NCBI RefSeq assembly: GCF_014648675.1
Contig: NZ_BMRO01000006.1
Span: forward strand, 168,932-232,931
Reading direction: 5' to 3'
From: Actinomadura livida
Lineage (GTDB): Bacteria > Actinomycetota > Actinomycetes > Streptosporangiales > Streptosporangiaceae
Length of the DNA stretch: 64,000 bases
Numbering within the stretch: the stretch's first letter is position 1; each line of letters opens with the position of its first letter. The notes below the pieces were generated by a model, which worked only from the letters and a program-made list of their open reading frames with translations, was not told the DNA's origin and did no database searches. The position numbers and the translations under genes are program-made. Of the stretch, positions 16,813 to 25,466 are shown in pieces.

Positions 16813-18969
16813 TCAGCGGGTGATGGCGGCTGCGCGCAGGTGGCCGTCGCCGGCGCCGAAGTAGACGACTCCGTCGGAGACCACTGCATTGGGGGCGCGG
16901 TCGTTCGCCAGCCGTACCTTCCCCAGAGAGGTGCCGTCGTCGGCGTTCAGCAGATGCAGTTCCCCGGAATTCGTGCTGATGTAGACCGTCCCGGCCGAGA
17001 TGGTGGGGGACGAACTCAACGGGGGGACGTCACTGCGCCACTTCACCGCGCCGGTCTTCGCGTCGATGGCGAACACCTGGCCTTGGTCTTCCTGGGCGTT
17101 GTTGCCGCCGACGTAGACGAAGCCATCGGCCACCGCGGGGGATGCCGAATCGTCCAAGTCGCGGAGGCCCGTCGGGGAACTCCACAGGCGCCTGCCGTCG
17201 CCCGGGTCGTGGGCCGAGACGGCGCCGTTCTCGCCCACCGCGTAAAGGACGCCGCCGAGGACGGTGAGAGATGCCGGCCTGGCGTGGACGTCCTCGGCGA
17301 AGGGGGCTTTCCACAGCGGTCTCCCCGTGCGGGCGTTCAGCGCCTGCAGCTGCGGGCTCGGCTTCTCCTTGCTGCTCGCGACGTAGTAGACGACGTCACC
17401 GTGGGCGGTCATCTCCCACACGACTGCGGCTTCGTGGCTCCACAGCTTCTTGCCGGTGGCGGTGTCGAGCGCGTCCACCGACGACCGCCAGTCATCGGAC
17501 CCTCGGTAGTAGAAGTAGAGGCGGCGGCCGGAAAGCACCTCGCCGAGCAGCATCGCGCGGACCGGGTACTCCCAGAGCCTGCGGCCGGAACCGGCGTCCA
17601 GCGCCCACACGCGGCCGTGCTCGCCGTCGAGCGAGGAGTCGGTGTATCCGCTGGCGTAGATCCTGCTCCCGGAAAGGAACAGGGAGTTTCCGCTGCCCCA
17701 TGCCCGGTCGCGTTTCCACAGTCCGTCGCCGGTTCGGGCGTCCACGGCGTGGACGATTCCGTCGCCTTCGCCGAAGTACACCGTCCCGCCCTCGACGACC
17801 GGCGTCCAGTTCGGCTGCGCCCCGTAGGACCACAGCTGCTTCAGGACCGGCGGGCTGGGCTCGGCGGCGCGGTCCGTCCGGTCGGCGTCCGGCTCGCCGG
17901 CCGTGAGGACGAGCGTCGTGGCGACCGTGACTACGACGGTGACCGCGGCGAGGCCCGGCAGGACGCGGCGCTGCGTGAGCCACCGCCCCCCGCGCCGGGG
18001 AGAGGGGCCGGTGGGAGGGCCCGGATACGGCGCCGTCCGAACGGCCGTGGGAGCGGCGTCGGGTGCGGTCGGGGCGGCGGGCGGCGCTGGGACGATGCGG
18101 GTGATCTCGGCCGTCAGCGGTTCGGGCAGCCAGCCGGCCCCGTCGCGCGGCCACGTCCGCGACGCGCGGCCCAGTTCCCCGACCAGGCCGGGGACGGTGG
18201 GACGCCGGCCGGGGTCCTTGTCCAGGCAGCGGGCCACGACGTCCGCCAGCCCGGACGGCACGCCGGCGAGGTCGGGGTCCCCGTGGACGACCCGGTAGTT
18301 CAGGGCGTGCACCGAGCCGCCGCCGAACGGCCCTGCCCCGGTCGCCGCGTACGCCAGGACCGCGCCGAGGGCGAAGACGTCGCTCGCCGGGCCGACCGCG
18401 CCGCCCCGCAGCTGCTCGGGTGACATGAAGCCGGGCGTGCCGACCATCGCCCCGGTCACCGTCAGCCGGGTGCTCTCGGAGGCCAGCGCGATCCCGAAGT
18501 CGATCAGGCGCGGGCCGTCCGCCGCCAGCAGCACGTTCGACGGTTTGAGGTCGCGATGCACCACGCCCGCGGCGTGCACGCTCTCCAGCGCCTCCGCGAG
18601 CGCGGCTCCGAGGGAGCGGACCGTCCCGTCCGGCAGGGCGCCGTGCGCGTCGATCGCGGCCTTCAGCGACAGTCCCGGGACGTACTCGGTGGCCAGCCAG
18701 GGCGGCGTCCCGTCCGGGTCGGCGTCCACCACCGCGGCGGTGAAGGGGCCGCTCACGCGGCGGGCCGCCTCGACCTCCCGGACGAACCGGCGGCGGAACC
18801 CGGCGTCCTCCGCCAGCCCGGCCCGCACCACCTTCACCGCGACCGCGCGGCCGCCCGGCGGCGACGCCAGGAACACCTGGCCCATCCCGCCGCCGCCGAG
18901 CCGCCCGGCGAGCCGGTACGGCCCGATCCGCTGCGGGTCGCCCGCCTCCAGTGGCGCGTACGCCTCCAC
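16813..18969 (-). CDS. Ser/Thr protein kinase with PQQ-propeller ectodomain (2)
   Basis: A 718-residue PknB-like receptor kinase. The cytosolic kinase (about 15-280) has the glycine loop GGGGMG, the VAVKVVRA lysine, HRDLKPSN and DFG. A Pro/Ala-rich juxtamembrane region, one transmembrane helix (about 345-368, PGLAAVTVVVTVATTLVL) and an extracellular beta-propeller follow. The propeller has repeated PQQ-enzyme-like units such as VYFGEGDGIVHAVDARTGD. The GTG at 18969 follows AGGAGAGG. It lies 17 bases after the paralogous kinase gene and shares long identical stretches in the kinase domain, so the pair arose by tandem duplication. Ligand and targets are unknown. Confidence 0.88.
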   Translation of the reverse strand: MEAYAPLEAGDPQRIGPYRLAGRLGGGGMGQVFLASPPGGRAVAVKVVRAGLAEDAGFRRRFVREVEAARRVSGPFTAAVVDADPDGTPPWLATEYVPGLSLKAAIDAHGALPDGTVRSLGAALAEALESVHAAGVVHRDLKPSNVLLAADGPRLIDFGIALASESTRLTVTGAMVGTPGFMSPEQLRGGAVGPASDVFALGAVLAYAATGAGPFGGGSVHALNYRVVHGDPDLAGVPSGLADVVARCLDKDPGRRPTVPGLVGELGRASRTWPRDGAGWLPEPLTAEITRIVPAPPAAPTAPDAAPTAVRTAPYPGPPTGPSPRRGGRWLTQRRVLPGLAAVTVVVTVATTLVLTAGEPDADRTDRAAEPSPPVLKQLWSYGAQPNWTPVVEGGTVYFGEGDGIVHAVDARTGDGLWKRDRAWGSGNSLFLSGSRIYASGYTDSSLDGEHGRVWALDAGSGRRLWEYPVRAMLLGEVLSGRRLYFYYRGSDDWRSSVDALDTATGKKLWSHEAAVVWEMTAHGDVVYYVASSKEKPSPQLQALNARTGRPLWKAPFAEDVHARPASLTVLGGVLYAVGENGAVSAHDPGDGRRLWSSPTGLRDLDDSASPAVADGFVYVGGNNAQEDQGQVFAIDAKTGAVKWRSDVPPLSSSPTISAGTVYISTNSGELHLLNADDGTSLGKVRLANDRAPNAVVSDGVVYFGAGDGHLRAAAITR

Positions 18970-18986
18970 TCCGCTTTTCCTCTCCT

Positions 18987-21071
18987 TCAGCCGGCGTCCG
19001 AGAGCACGCGCAGCACACCGCCGTCCTCGACGTAGAGCCGTCCGTCGATGACGCTCGGACTCCCGCCCAGGTGCTCCTTCCACAGGCGGGTGCCGGTGCG
19101 GGCGTCCAGGGCGTAGAGGTTCCCGGCCCCGTCGTCGTCACCGTCGCCGAAGAGCACGGTCCCGTTCCGGACCGACACCAGATGGGCCTCGTCCACGCCC
19201 GGCTCGTGCCGCCACAGCGGCTCACCGGTGTCGGCGGCGAAGGCGCACACGTAGCCGTCGTTCTCGAAGTAGGCGACTCCGTCCGCGATGATCGGGGCGC
19301 CGGCCCCCTCGGCGATGGCGGGGTCCCAGTCGGCGCCCTCGAACTCCCGCTTCCACGCGTACCGGCCCGTCGCGGCGTTCACCGCGTGCAGGGAACCGTC
19401 CCGGCCGCCGAAGTAGACGGCTCCGTTGGCGGCGACGGGCGATGTGTCGAGCCGGTCCCCGACGTCGAGGCGCCAGAGGTCCGCGCCGGTCTCCGCGTCC
19501 ACCGCGCGCAGGGTGCCGTCATTGACCACCGCGAAGACGACTCCTCCGGAGACGACCGGCCCCTCCTTCGAGAAGCCCTCGTAGACGTTCCGCCATATCT
19601 CCCGCCCGGTGCGGGAGTCGCGCGCGATGAGCCGGACGTCCGACGCGTAGACCTTGTCGCCGAGCGTCTCGACCGACGGATGGATGCCGTGGTCCTTCCA
19701 CTTCCAGAGTTCCGCGCCGCTGCCGGGGTCCCGGGCGTAGGTGTGGCTTCCGGCGCCGAAGTACACCACCGAGTCGGTGGCACCCAGGAACAGCGGGCCC
19801 GTCGGGACGTCCTCGTCCAGGGGATGCGCGTGCTTCCAGCGCATCCGGCCGTTCTCGGCGTCCAGGGCGTACAGGCCGCCCTCCTGGTCGTCGATGTACG
19901 CCGTGCCGCCGACCACCTGCGCCAGGCGCATGCCCTCCTCCATGGGGAAGGTCCACAGCTCCTTGCGGTGCGGCGGCCCCGCCGCCTCGGCCTCCCCGTC
20001 GTCGCCGAACGACCGGAGGGCGAGGACGACCGCCGCGGTGGTGAGGGCGACCGCCGCCGCGGCGGCCACCGCGGCCAGGATCCGGCGCCGCGCGGGGCCG
20101 GGCGCCCGCGTCCCTCCCCCTGCAACGGGCGCGCCTTGCGAGACGGAGGGGCCGGGGGCGCCGGGCGGGAGCGGCGCGGACCGGACGCGGAGGACGTCCG
20201 CGGCCACCGGGCCGGGCAGCCAGCCCGCCTCCGTGAAGAAGCCCGCGGCCTGCCCGGTCCCCGCCAGCCGGCTCAGCTCCCCGACCAGGTCCGGGACGGC
20301 GGGACGCCGGGCGGGATCCCTGGCCAGGCAGCGGGCGGCGACGTCCGCCAGCGCGGGCGGCACACCGGTCAGCTCCGGTTCCTCGTGGGCGACCCGGTAG
20401 TTCAGGGCGTGCGCGTGCCCCGCCCCGAACGGGCCGGTGCCGGTCGCCGCGAACACCAGCACGGCGCCGAGGGCGAAGACGTCGCCGGCGGCGGTGACCT
20501 CGTCGGCCAGGAGCTGCTCGGGGGCGATGAAGCCGGGCGTGCCGACGACCATGCCGGTCTCGGTGAGCTCGGTGGCCTCGGCCGCCCGCGCGATCCCGAA
20601 GTCGATCACGCGCGGGCCGTCCGCCGCCAGCAGCACGTTCGAGGGCTTGAGGTCGCGGTGCACCACGCCCGCCGCGTGCACGCTCTCCAGCGCCTCCGCC
20701 AGCGCGGCGCCCAGCGCGAGCACCGCCGCCTCGGGCCAGGCGCCGTGCGCGGCGACCGCCGCCTCCAGGGAGACCCCGGGCACGTACTCGGTGGCCAGCC
20801 ACGGCGGCGTCCCCTCGGGGTCGGCGTCGACCACGGCGGCGGTGAAGAAGCCGCTCACCTGGCGGGCGGCGTCGACCTCCCGGACGAACCGGCGCCGGAA
20901 ACCGGGATCCTCCGCGAGCTCGGCCCGCACGACCTTCACGGCGACCGCGCGCCCGCCCGGCGACAGGGCGAGGAACACCGTGCCCATCCCGCCGCCGCCG
21001 AGCCGCCCGACGATCCGGTACCGCCCGAGCCGCTCCGGGTCGCCCGTCCGTACCGGCGCGACACCGCTCAC
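18987..21071 (-). CDS. Ser/Thr protein kinase with PQQ-propeller ectodomain (1)
   Basis: A 694-residue receptor kinase with the same plan as its downstream paralog. Kinase domain about residues 15-285: GGGGMGTVF, invariant Lys 46, HRD (138-140) with LKPSN, and DFG with Asp 157. A transmembrane helix lies near 318-345. The extracellular propeller has PQQ-type repeats, for example VYFGGRDGSLHAVNAATGR. The GTG at 21071 follows GGGAGG-like sequence. It is the first gene of a two-gene operon. A frame extends 79 residues further upstream but lacks similarity and is rejected. Such proteins phosphorylate cytoplasmic substrates in response to an outside ligand, which cannot be deduced. Confidence 0.88.
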   Translation of the reverse strand: MSGVAPVRTGDPERLGRYRIVGRLGGGGMGTVFLALSPGGRAVAVKVVRAELAEDPGFRRRFVREVDAARQVSGFFTAAVVDADPEGTPPWLATEYVPGVSLEAAVAAHGAWPEAAVLALGAALAEALESVHAAGVVHRDLKPSNVLLAADGPRVIDFGIARAAEATELTETGMVVGTPGFIAPEQLLADEVTAAGDVFALGAVLVFAATGTGPFGAGHAHALNYRVAHEEPELTGVPPALADVAARCLARDPARRPAVPDLVGELSRLAGTGQAAGFFTEAGWLPGPVAADVLRVRSAPLPPGAPGPSVSQGAPVAGGGTRAPGPARRRILAAVAAAAAVALTTAAVVLALRSFGDDGEAEAAGPPHRKELWTFPMEEGMRLAQVVGGTAYIDDQEGGLYALDAENGRMRWKHAHPLDEDVPTGPLFLGATDSVVYFGAGSHTYARDPGSGAELWKWKDHGIHPSVETLGDKVYASDVRLIARDSRTGREIWRNVYEGFSKEGPVVSGGVVFAVVNDGTLRAVDAETGADLWRLDVGDRLDTSPVAANGAVYFGGRDGSLHAVNAATGRYAWKREFEGADWDPAIAEGAGAPIIADGVAYFENDGYVCAFAADTGEPLWRHEPGVDEAHLVSVRNGTVLFGDGDDDGAGNLYALDARTGTRLWKEHLGGSPSVIDGRLYVEDGGVLRVLSDAG

Positions 21072-21266
21072 TCGGCTCCCTCCCCGGCCGCGGGGCCGGG
21101 GCCGGGGATGGCCGCCGTGCCCGGCATCAGGCGCAAGATCATAGTGGGGTTTCTCCATCGTCGGCGGGGCGGCGGGCGGGTTCGCGTCCCAATAGACGCG
21201 GCCGTCGGCCGGAGAGTTCGCTCGTATCCGAAGGCGGTTCATGTGACCGGGTCCGGCGCTTCCGTG

Positions 21267-21295
21267 TTGAACACATGCCGATATAGGCATATGAT
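21267..21295 (+). promoter_or_regulatory. Leaderless promoter with embedded operator
   Basis: TTGAAC (21267-21272) and TATGAT (21290-21295) are separated by exactly 17 bases, a near-consensus sigma-70-type promoter. The expected transcription start, about seven bases after the -10, coincides with the ATG at 21302, so the mRNA is probably leaderless. Within the spacer, ATGCC (21275-21279) and GGCAT (21286-21290) are perfect inverted repeats. A repressor bound here would block polymerase. The ArsR-type product of the gene is the obvious candidate. Confidence 0.7.
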
Positions 21296-21301
21296 GGCGC
21301 C

Positions 21302-21643
21302 ATGGCACGAGCAGCGACGACGTCGGACGTCTTCAACGCGATCGCCGAGCCGCAGCGCCGGGACATCCTGATGCTGCTGCGATCGGGTGAGCGGCCGGTG
21401 ACCGAGTTGGCCCGGGAGCTGGGGATGACCCAGCCGGGGGCGTCCAAACACCTGCGGGTGCTCCGGGAGGTCGGGCTGGTGCGGGACCGCAGGGCGGGCA
21501 AGCAGCGCCTGTACGGGCTCGACGCCCGCGGGCTGCGGCCGGTCCACGAGTGGACCGGCGGGTTCGAGCGGTTCTGGAACGAGAGCTTCGACCGCCTGGA
21601 CGCGTACGTGCAGGACCTGAAGCAGACAAGGCAGGAGGAATAG
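21302..21643 (+). CDS. ArsR-family regulator
   Basis: A 113-residue winged-helix repressor. Recognisable blocks are FNAIAEPQRRDILMLLRSGE and the recognition helix region MTQPGASKHLRVLREVGLV. There is no cysteine metal-sensing box, so it belongs to the non-metal ArsR subgroup that is usually paired with AHSA1/SRPBCC proteins. No Shine-Dalgarno is visible, in agreement with the leaderless promoter. It is the first gene of a three-gene operon with AHSA1 and RibD/DHFR-like genes and probably controls it by binding the spacer operator. Confidence 0.9.
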   Translation: MARAATTSDVFNAIAEPQRRDILMLLRSGERPVTELARELGMTQPGASKHLRVLREVGLVRDRRAGKQRLYGLDARGLRPVHEWTGGFERFWNESFDRLDAYVQDLKQTRQEE

Positions 21644-21646
21644 CTG

Positions 21647-22153
21647 ATGAGCGCAACGGGACGGGGTGCGCCGGCGCGGTCCGCGACGGCCGACCGCGAG
21701 ATCGTCATCTCCAGGGTCATCGACGCCCCACCGGACCTGGTGTTCGAGGCGTTCACCGAGGTCAGGCACCTGTCGCAGTGGTGGGGCCCGGAGGGGTTCA
21801 GCACCACCACGCGGTCGTTCGAGTTCCGCGTCGGCGGCGAGTGGGACTTCGTGATGCACGGACCGGACGGCACGGACTACGCCGAGTGGATCTCCTGGAC
21901 CGAGATCGCCCCGCCGGAGCGGATCGCCCTGCTGCACGGCGAGTCCCCTGATGACCCGAACGCCTTCGAGTCGGTCCTCACGTTCGAGCCCGAAGGTGCG
22001 GCGACCCGGCTTGAGATGCGCACGGTGTTCCCCACCAGGGAGCTGCGCGACGAGGCGGTCGAGAAGTACCACGCGATCGAGGGCGGCCGGCAGACCCTGG
22101 ACAACCTGGCCGGCTACGTCACCGAGACCGTTCGGAAGGGAGCTGAGGGCTGA
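21647..22153 (+). CDS. AHSA1/SRPBCC-domain protein
   Basis: A 168-residue START-like protein. The typical opening IVISRVIDAPPDLVFEAFTE, then LSQWWGPEGF and the C-terminal GGRQTLDNLAGYV, place it in the AHSA1 (activator of Hsp90 ATPase homolog) family. The family binds hydrophobic ligands in a helix-grip cavity. AGGAGG inside the end of the arsR gene serves as ribosome-binding site. The stop shares a base with the next start. The ArsR-AHSA1-RibD/DHFR combination is widespread. CalC, the calicheamicin self-sacrifice protein, has a related fold, but nothing here links this gene to the enediyne cluster 13 kb away. Confidence 0.9.
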   Translation: MSATGRGAPARSATADREIVISRVIDAPPDLVFEAFTEVRHLSQWWGPEGFSTTTRSFEFRVGGEWDFVMHGPDGTDYAEWISWTEIAPPERIALLHGESPDDPNAFESVLTFEPEGAATRLEMRTVFPTRELRDEAVEKYHAIEGGRQTLDNLAGYVTETVRKGAEG

Positions 22154-22773
22154 TGGCAGGCAAGGTGTTCTTCAGCGTGTCGATGTCGCTGGACGGGTTC
22201 ATCGCCCCCGAGTCCCCCGAGGAGTTGATGGGGCGGCAGTGGATGGAACTGCAGCGGTGGGTCTTCCCGCAGCGGTTCTTCCGGGCGAACCTGAAGCTCG
22301 GCAAGGGCGGCGAGGAAGGCCGCGACAACGACATCCTGCGGGAGACGTTCGAGCGCACCGGCGCGAGCGTCATGGGCAAGCGGATGTTCGACGGCGGTGC
22401 GCAGGCGTGGCCCGAGGAGGCGCCGTTCCACACGCCGGTCTTCGTCGTGACGCATGAGAAGCGCGACCCGTGGGAGCGCCCGGGCGGGACCACGTTCCAC
22501 TTCGTCAACGACGGCATCGGGCACGCGCTCGACCTGGCCCGCGAGGCCGCCGGCGACCGCGACGTCCGTGTCGCGGGGGGCGGCACGACGATCCTGGAGT
22601 ACGTGAACGCCGGCCTGATCGACGAGTTCTCGATCGCGCTGTCGCCCGTGCTGTTCGGCTCCGGAGTCCGCCTGTTCGAGGGCGTGGACGCGGGCCGGAT
22701 CGCGCTGGAGCAGGTCCGGGCGGAGTCCTCCCCGCGGGTGACGCACGTGGATTACGCCGTCCGGGAGCGGTAG
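22153..22773 (+). CDS. RibD C-terminal/dihydrofolate-reductase-like protein
   Basis: A 206-residue oxidoreductase-fold protein of the RibD_C family. It begins VFFSVSMSLDGFIAP, has the NADPH-site-like VMGKRMFDGG and, late, DVRVAGGGTTILEYVNAGLIDEFSI. Members are commonly annotated dihydrofolate-reductase family proteins but rarely have proven DHFR activity. Its start overlaps the AHSA1 stop by one base, so it is the coupled third gene of the ArsR operon. It converges with the serine hydrolase gene after 16 bases. Confidence 0.9.
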   Translation: MAGKVFFSVSMSLDGFIAPESPEELMGRQWMELQRWVFPQRFFRANLKLGKGGEEGRDNDILRETFERTGASVMGKRMFDGGAQAWPEEAPFHTPVFVVTHEKRDPWERPGGTTFHFVNDGIGHALDLAREAAGDRDVRVAGGGTTILEYVNAGLIDEFSIALSPVLFGSGVRLFEGVDAGRIALEQVRAESSPRVTHVDYAVRER

Positions 22774-22789
22774 GGCGCACGGCGGGCGT

Positions 22790-24082
22790 TCAGGCTCCGG
22801 ATCGTCCGGCCGCGCGAACGTCCGCCCTGCCCGTGTGCAGGTAGCGCGCACGGCCCTCGCCGTCGTCGCCCAGGAACGCGACGGGCTTGTGGCCGGGCTC
22901 CGCGGGCAGCAGGGAGTCCCCCCGCCAGCCGAGCAGCTCCGTCCGGTACGGCTCGTCGCCGAGCTCCACCGCGACGCCGAGGGGGACGTGCTCAAGCCAC
23001 AGCCGTCCCTGCTCGTCGGCGCTCACCGTGGTCTCGCTGGTGCTCGACACGTACACCCCCGCGCAGCGCCCGGCGTCCGGTCGCACCGCGGGATCCGGGA
23101 CGGGCTCGGCGGGCGATCCGACGACCCTGCCCAGGATCTCCTTCATCAGCGGCTTGCGGTCGCCGCCGTTGGTGAAGACCGCCACGCACACGTCGCGGGC
23201 GGGGTCGACCCGCAGGACGGCCGACTGCCCGACGGTGTTGCCGTCATGGCCGAAGACCGGGCCGCCCGGGAGGTCGTGAAGCGTCCAGCCCAGGCCCCAG
23301 GCCGTCCCCCAGTCGATGTCCGGCAGGGCGACCTGCGGCTCCCGCATGGCCCGCAGCCCCTCGTCGGTGAGATGCGCCCGGGCGAAGGCCAGCAGGTCGC
23401 GCGGGGTCATGGCGAGCATCGACCCGGCGGGCGCGTTCGAGCGCACCATCGCCCAGACCGGGACGGGCCGTCCGCCGAGGTGCCCCACCGCCGCGCGATG
23501 CAGGATCGCCTCGTACGGGTCGCTCGCCGCGTGCGTCATGCCCAGCGGCGTGAACAGGTGGTTCCGCATGCACCGGTCGAACGGCTCGCCCCGCACGACC
23601 TCGACGATCCGCCCGAGCACGCAGTAACCCGCGTTGCTGTAGGAGAACATCTCCCCCGGCTCGAAGAGCTGCGGCACGTCGGCCAGCATCTCCACATACC
23701 GCTCCAGGCAGTCGTCCCCCTTGCCCGTGTCGGTGAACACGTCCCCCTCGATCCCGGACGTGTGGCACAGCAGCTGCCGGACGGTCGCCTCCCGGAACCC
23801 GGGAAGATACCTGGCCACCGGGGCGTCGAGCTCCACCAGCCCCTCCGCGACGAGCCCCATCACCAGCGTCGCCGTCAGCGTCTTGGTGATCGACCCGATC
23901 TGGAACACCGAGTCGACCGTGGCCTCCACCCCGGTCGCCGTGCTCAGCAGCCCCGCCGCCGCCTCGACCAGCCGCCCTCCGGCATCGACGGCGACCGCCA
24001 CGCCCGGCACCCCGTGCCGCTCCGCCACTCCCGGCAGCCGCTCTCGCAGCCACTCCTCGATCTCATCGATCTCCATTCCCAT
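22790..24082 (-). CDS. Class C beta-lactamase-like serine hydrolase
   Basis: A 430-residue penicillin-binding-protein-like hydrolase (COG1680). The three active-site motifs are intact: SITK (SxxK) near residue 64, YSNAGY (YxN) and the third-box equivalent GHDGN. A short C-terminal beta domain follows. There is no signal peptide or transmembrane helix, so it is a cytoplasmic esterase/peptidase-type member and not a classical exported lactamase. It is transcribed alone and converges with the ArsR operon. Substrate unknown. Confidence 0.88.
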   Translation of the reverse strand: MGMEIDEIEEWLRERLPGVAERHGVPGVAVAVDAGGRLVEAAAGLLSTATGVEATVDSVFQIGSITKTLTATLVMGLVAEGLVELDAPVARYLPGFREATVRQLLCHTSGIEGDVFTDTGKGDDCLERYVEMLADVPQLFEPGEMFSYSNAGYCVLGRIVEVVRGEPFDRCMRNHLFTPLGMTHAASDPYEAILHRAAVGHLGGRPVPVWAMVRSNAPAGSMLAMTPRDLLAFARAHLTDEGLRAMREPQVALPDIDWGTAWGLGWTLHDLPGGPVFGHDGNTVGQSAVLRVDPARDVCVAVFTNGGDRKPLMKEILGRVVGSPAEPVPDPAVRPDAGRCAGVYVSSTSETTVSADEQGRLWLEHVPLGVAVELGDEPYRTELLGWRGDSLLPAEPGHKPVAFLGDDGEGRARYLHTGRADVRAAGRSGA

Positions 24083-24201
24083 CGCCCCAACGTAGACGGC
24101 CGAGGCGACAGGGCAGCGGCCCGAGAATCGGCGCCGTACCTTCCGGAGCGTTTCCGAGTCCTTTACCGGTCGTGGCCGTGCCGGCTGCCAGAGTTGTCAC
24201 G

Positions 24202-24807
24202 GTGGCCATTCCCAGAGATCCCGACCGGCTCGTCTTCTTCACCGACGCCGTCGTCGCGATCGCCATCACGCTGCTCGTGCTGCCGCTGGTGGACGTCGTG
24301 CCCCAGGCGGCGCAGAACGGGCTGAGCGCCACCGAGGTCGTCACCGAGCACCAGCCGGAGATCTTCGGGTTCCTGCTGAGCTTCGCGGTGATCTGCCGGC
24401 TGTGGCTGGTGCACCACGACTTCTTCCGGCACGTGCGGGCCTACTCCCGGCCGCTGATCATGTGCAATGTCGGGTGGCTGCTCACCATTATCGTGCTGCC
24501 GTTCCCGACGGAGATGGTCGGCGTCTACGGCGGCGACCGATTCACGGCCGGCTTCTACATCGCCACGATCCTGCTCGCCGTGCTGTTCCAGACCGGGCTG
24601 GAACTCGTCGTCCGGGCCGATCCCGAACTGGCGTCGAAGACGGCGCCGCCGCCGCCCGGCTCCCTCCCCGGTTCGGTCACCGCCGCCGCGCTCCTCGCCG
24701 TCGCCCTCGTCCTCGCGGTGGCCTTCCCGCTCCTGAACTACTGGACGATGCTCCTGCTCTTCCTCTCCCCCACCATCGAAAAAGCCTGGCACCGCCACCG
24801 AGGCTGA
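24202..24807 (+). CDS. TMEM175-family (DUF1211) potassium channel
   Basis: A 201-residue membrane protein. The first helix RDPDRLVFFTDAVVAIAITL matches the RxxxFSDGVFAIAITL signature of bacterial TMEM175 channels, with FTDA in place of FSDG. Six hydrophobic segments are expected; HHDFF before helix 3 is also typical. The chosen GTG at 24202 begins close to the family start; a GTG at 24172 would add ten residues. Neither has a clear Shine-Dalgarno. The gene stands alone and converges with the secreted protein gene at 24895. Confidence 0.8.
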   Translation: MAIPRDPDRLVFFTDAVVAIAITLLVLPLVDVVPQAAQNGLSATEVVTEHQPEIFGFLLSFAVICRLWLVHHDFFRHVRAYSRPLIMCNVGWLLTIIVLPFPTEMVGVYGGDRFTAGFYIATILLAVLFQTGLELVVRADPELASKTAPPPPGSLPGSVTAAALLAVALVLAVAFPLLNYWTMLLLFLSPTIEKAWHRHRG

Positions 24808-24839
24808 CCCCCGGGCAGGCCACGAGAACGCGCTGGATC

Positions 24840-24882
24840 GGCGGCGAACGCCGCCACCTGACCGGGGGCACCCATCGATGGG
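24840..24882. terminator. Hairpins between convergent genes
   Basis: GGCGGCG (24840-24846) pairs with CGCCGCC (24849-24855), and CCCATCGATGGG (24871-24882) is a second palindrome. They lie between the convergent TMEM175 and secreted-protein genes. No T tract follows, so termination is plausible and not certain. Confidence 0.45.
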
Positions 24883-24894
24883 CTCCTTGCGGAC

Positions 24895-25404
24895 TCAGAA
24901 GTCCGGGAAGGGAGTCTCCATGATCCAGGGATTGCTGTTGTCGTTGACGCTTCCGTCGTGGTTCACCACGATGAAGCGGAACTTGCGGACCGAGTACCAG
25001 AATTCGTGCTCCAGGCAGCCGCTGGCCGCCGTGTTGTAGTAGATGATCGGATCCTGCGGGCCGCTGGGATCGACCTCGATCCCCAGCCCGACTCCATCGG
25101 CCGCGGAGTCGTCGCAGATCCAGATGTTCTTCTCGTGGTCACTCCAGACGGTGAGGTTCGCTCCCGCCCTCGCGCCCAGGAACTCGAACCAGGAGTTGCG
25201 GATCACGACTTCGGCGGCCGCGCTCCCGGAAGGTGCGGCGGCGACCCCGCCCTCGGCGGGGTGTGCGGCCGCCGGGGTCGCCGCGATCATCAGCGCGGCC
25301 GGACCCGCGGCCATCACCACGCCGATCGCGGCCGTGAGCCGCCGGATGCGGGAGGTGATTCCAGGCCCTTGCCGCCGGACGCTGGAAAGGGACGGACTTA
25401 CCAT
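24895..25404 (-). CDS. Small secreted protein of unknown function
   Basis: A 169-residue protein with a long Sec signal (RRLTAAIGVVMAAGPAALMI, cleavage near AAA-HPA). The mature part of about 115 residues contains several aromatic residues and a cysteine pair (WICDDSA and ASGCLEHEF) that could form a disulfide. I do not recognise a family. The ATG at 25404 is preceded by GGAAAGGAA. It lies 62 bases downstream of the GGR-type fusion gene on the same strand, so it may be the tail of that operon. Confidence 0.65.
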   Translation of the reverse strand: MVSPSLSSVRRQGPGITSRIRRLTAAIGVVMAAGPAALMIAATPAAAHPAEGGVAAAPSGSAAAEVVIRNSWFEFLGARAGANLTVWSDHEKNIWICDDSAADGVGLGIEVDPSGPQDPIIYYNTAASGCLEHEFWYSVRKFRFIVVNHDGSVNDNSNPWIMETPFPDF

Positions 25405-25466
25405 GATGAATTTCCTTTCCCATGAGGGACTCTGGGTCATTCGTAATTGATATCGGTCGTTGCTCG

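Noticed and set aside
21647..22153. AHSA1 protein as a CalC-like enediyne resistance protein
   Set aside because: It is part of a common ArsR-AHSA1-RibD operon 13 kb from the cluster, with no cluster-specific control site.
24840..24882. Palindrome pair as a recombination site
   Set aside because: No integrase gene or direct repeat nearby; position between convergent genes fits termination better.
24895..25404. Small secreted protein as an enediyne apoprotein
   Set aside because: Sequence and predicted composition do not resemble the neocarzinostatin/C-1027 apoprotein family, and it lies outside the cluster.
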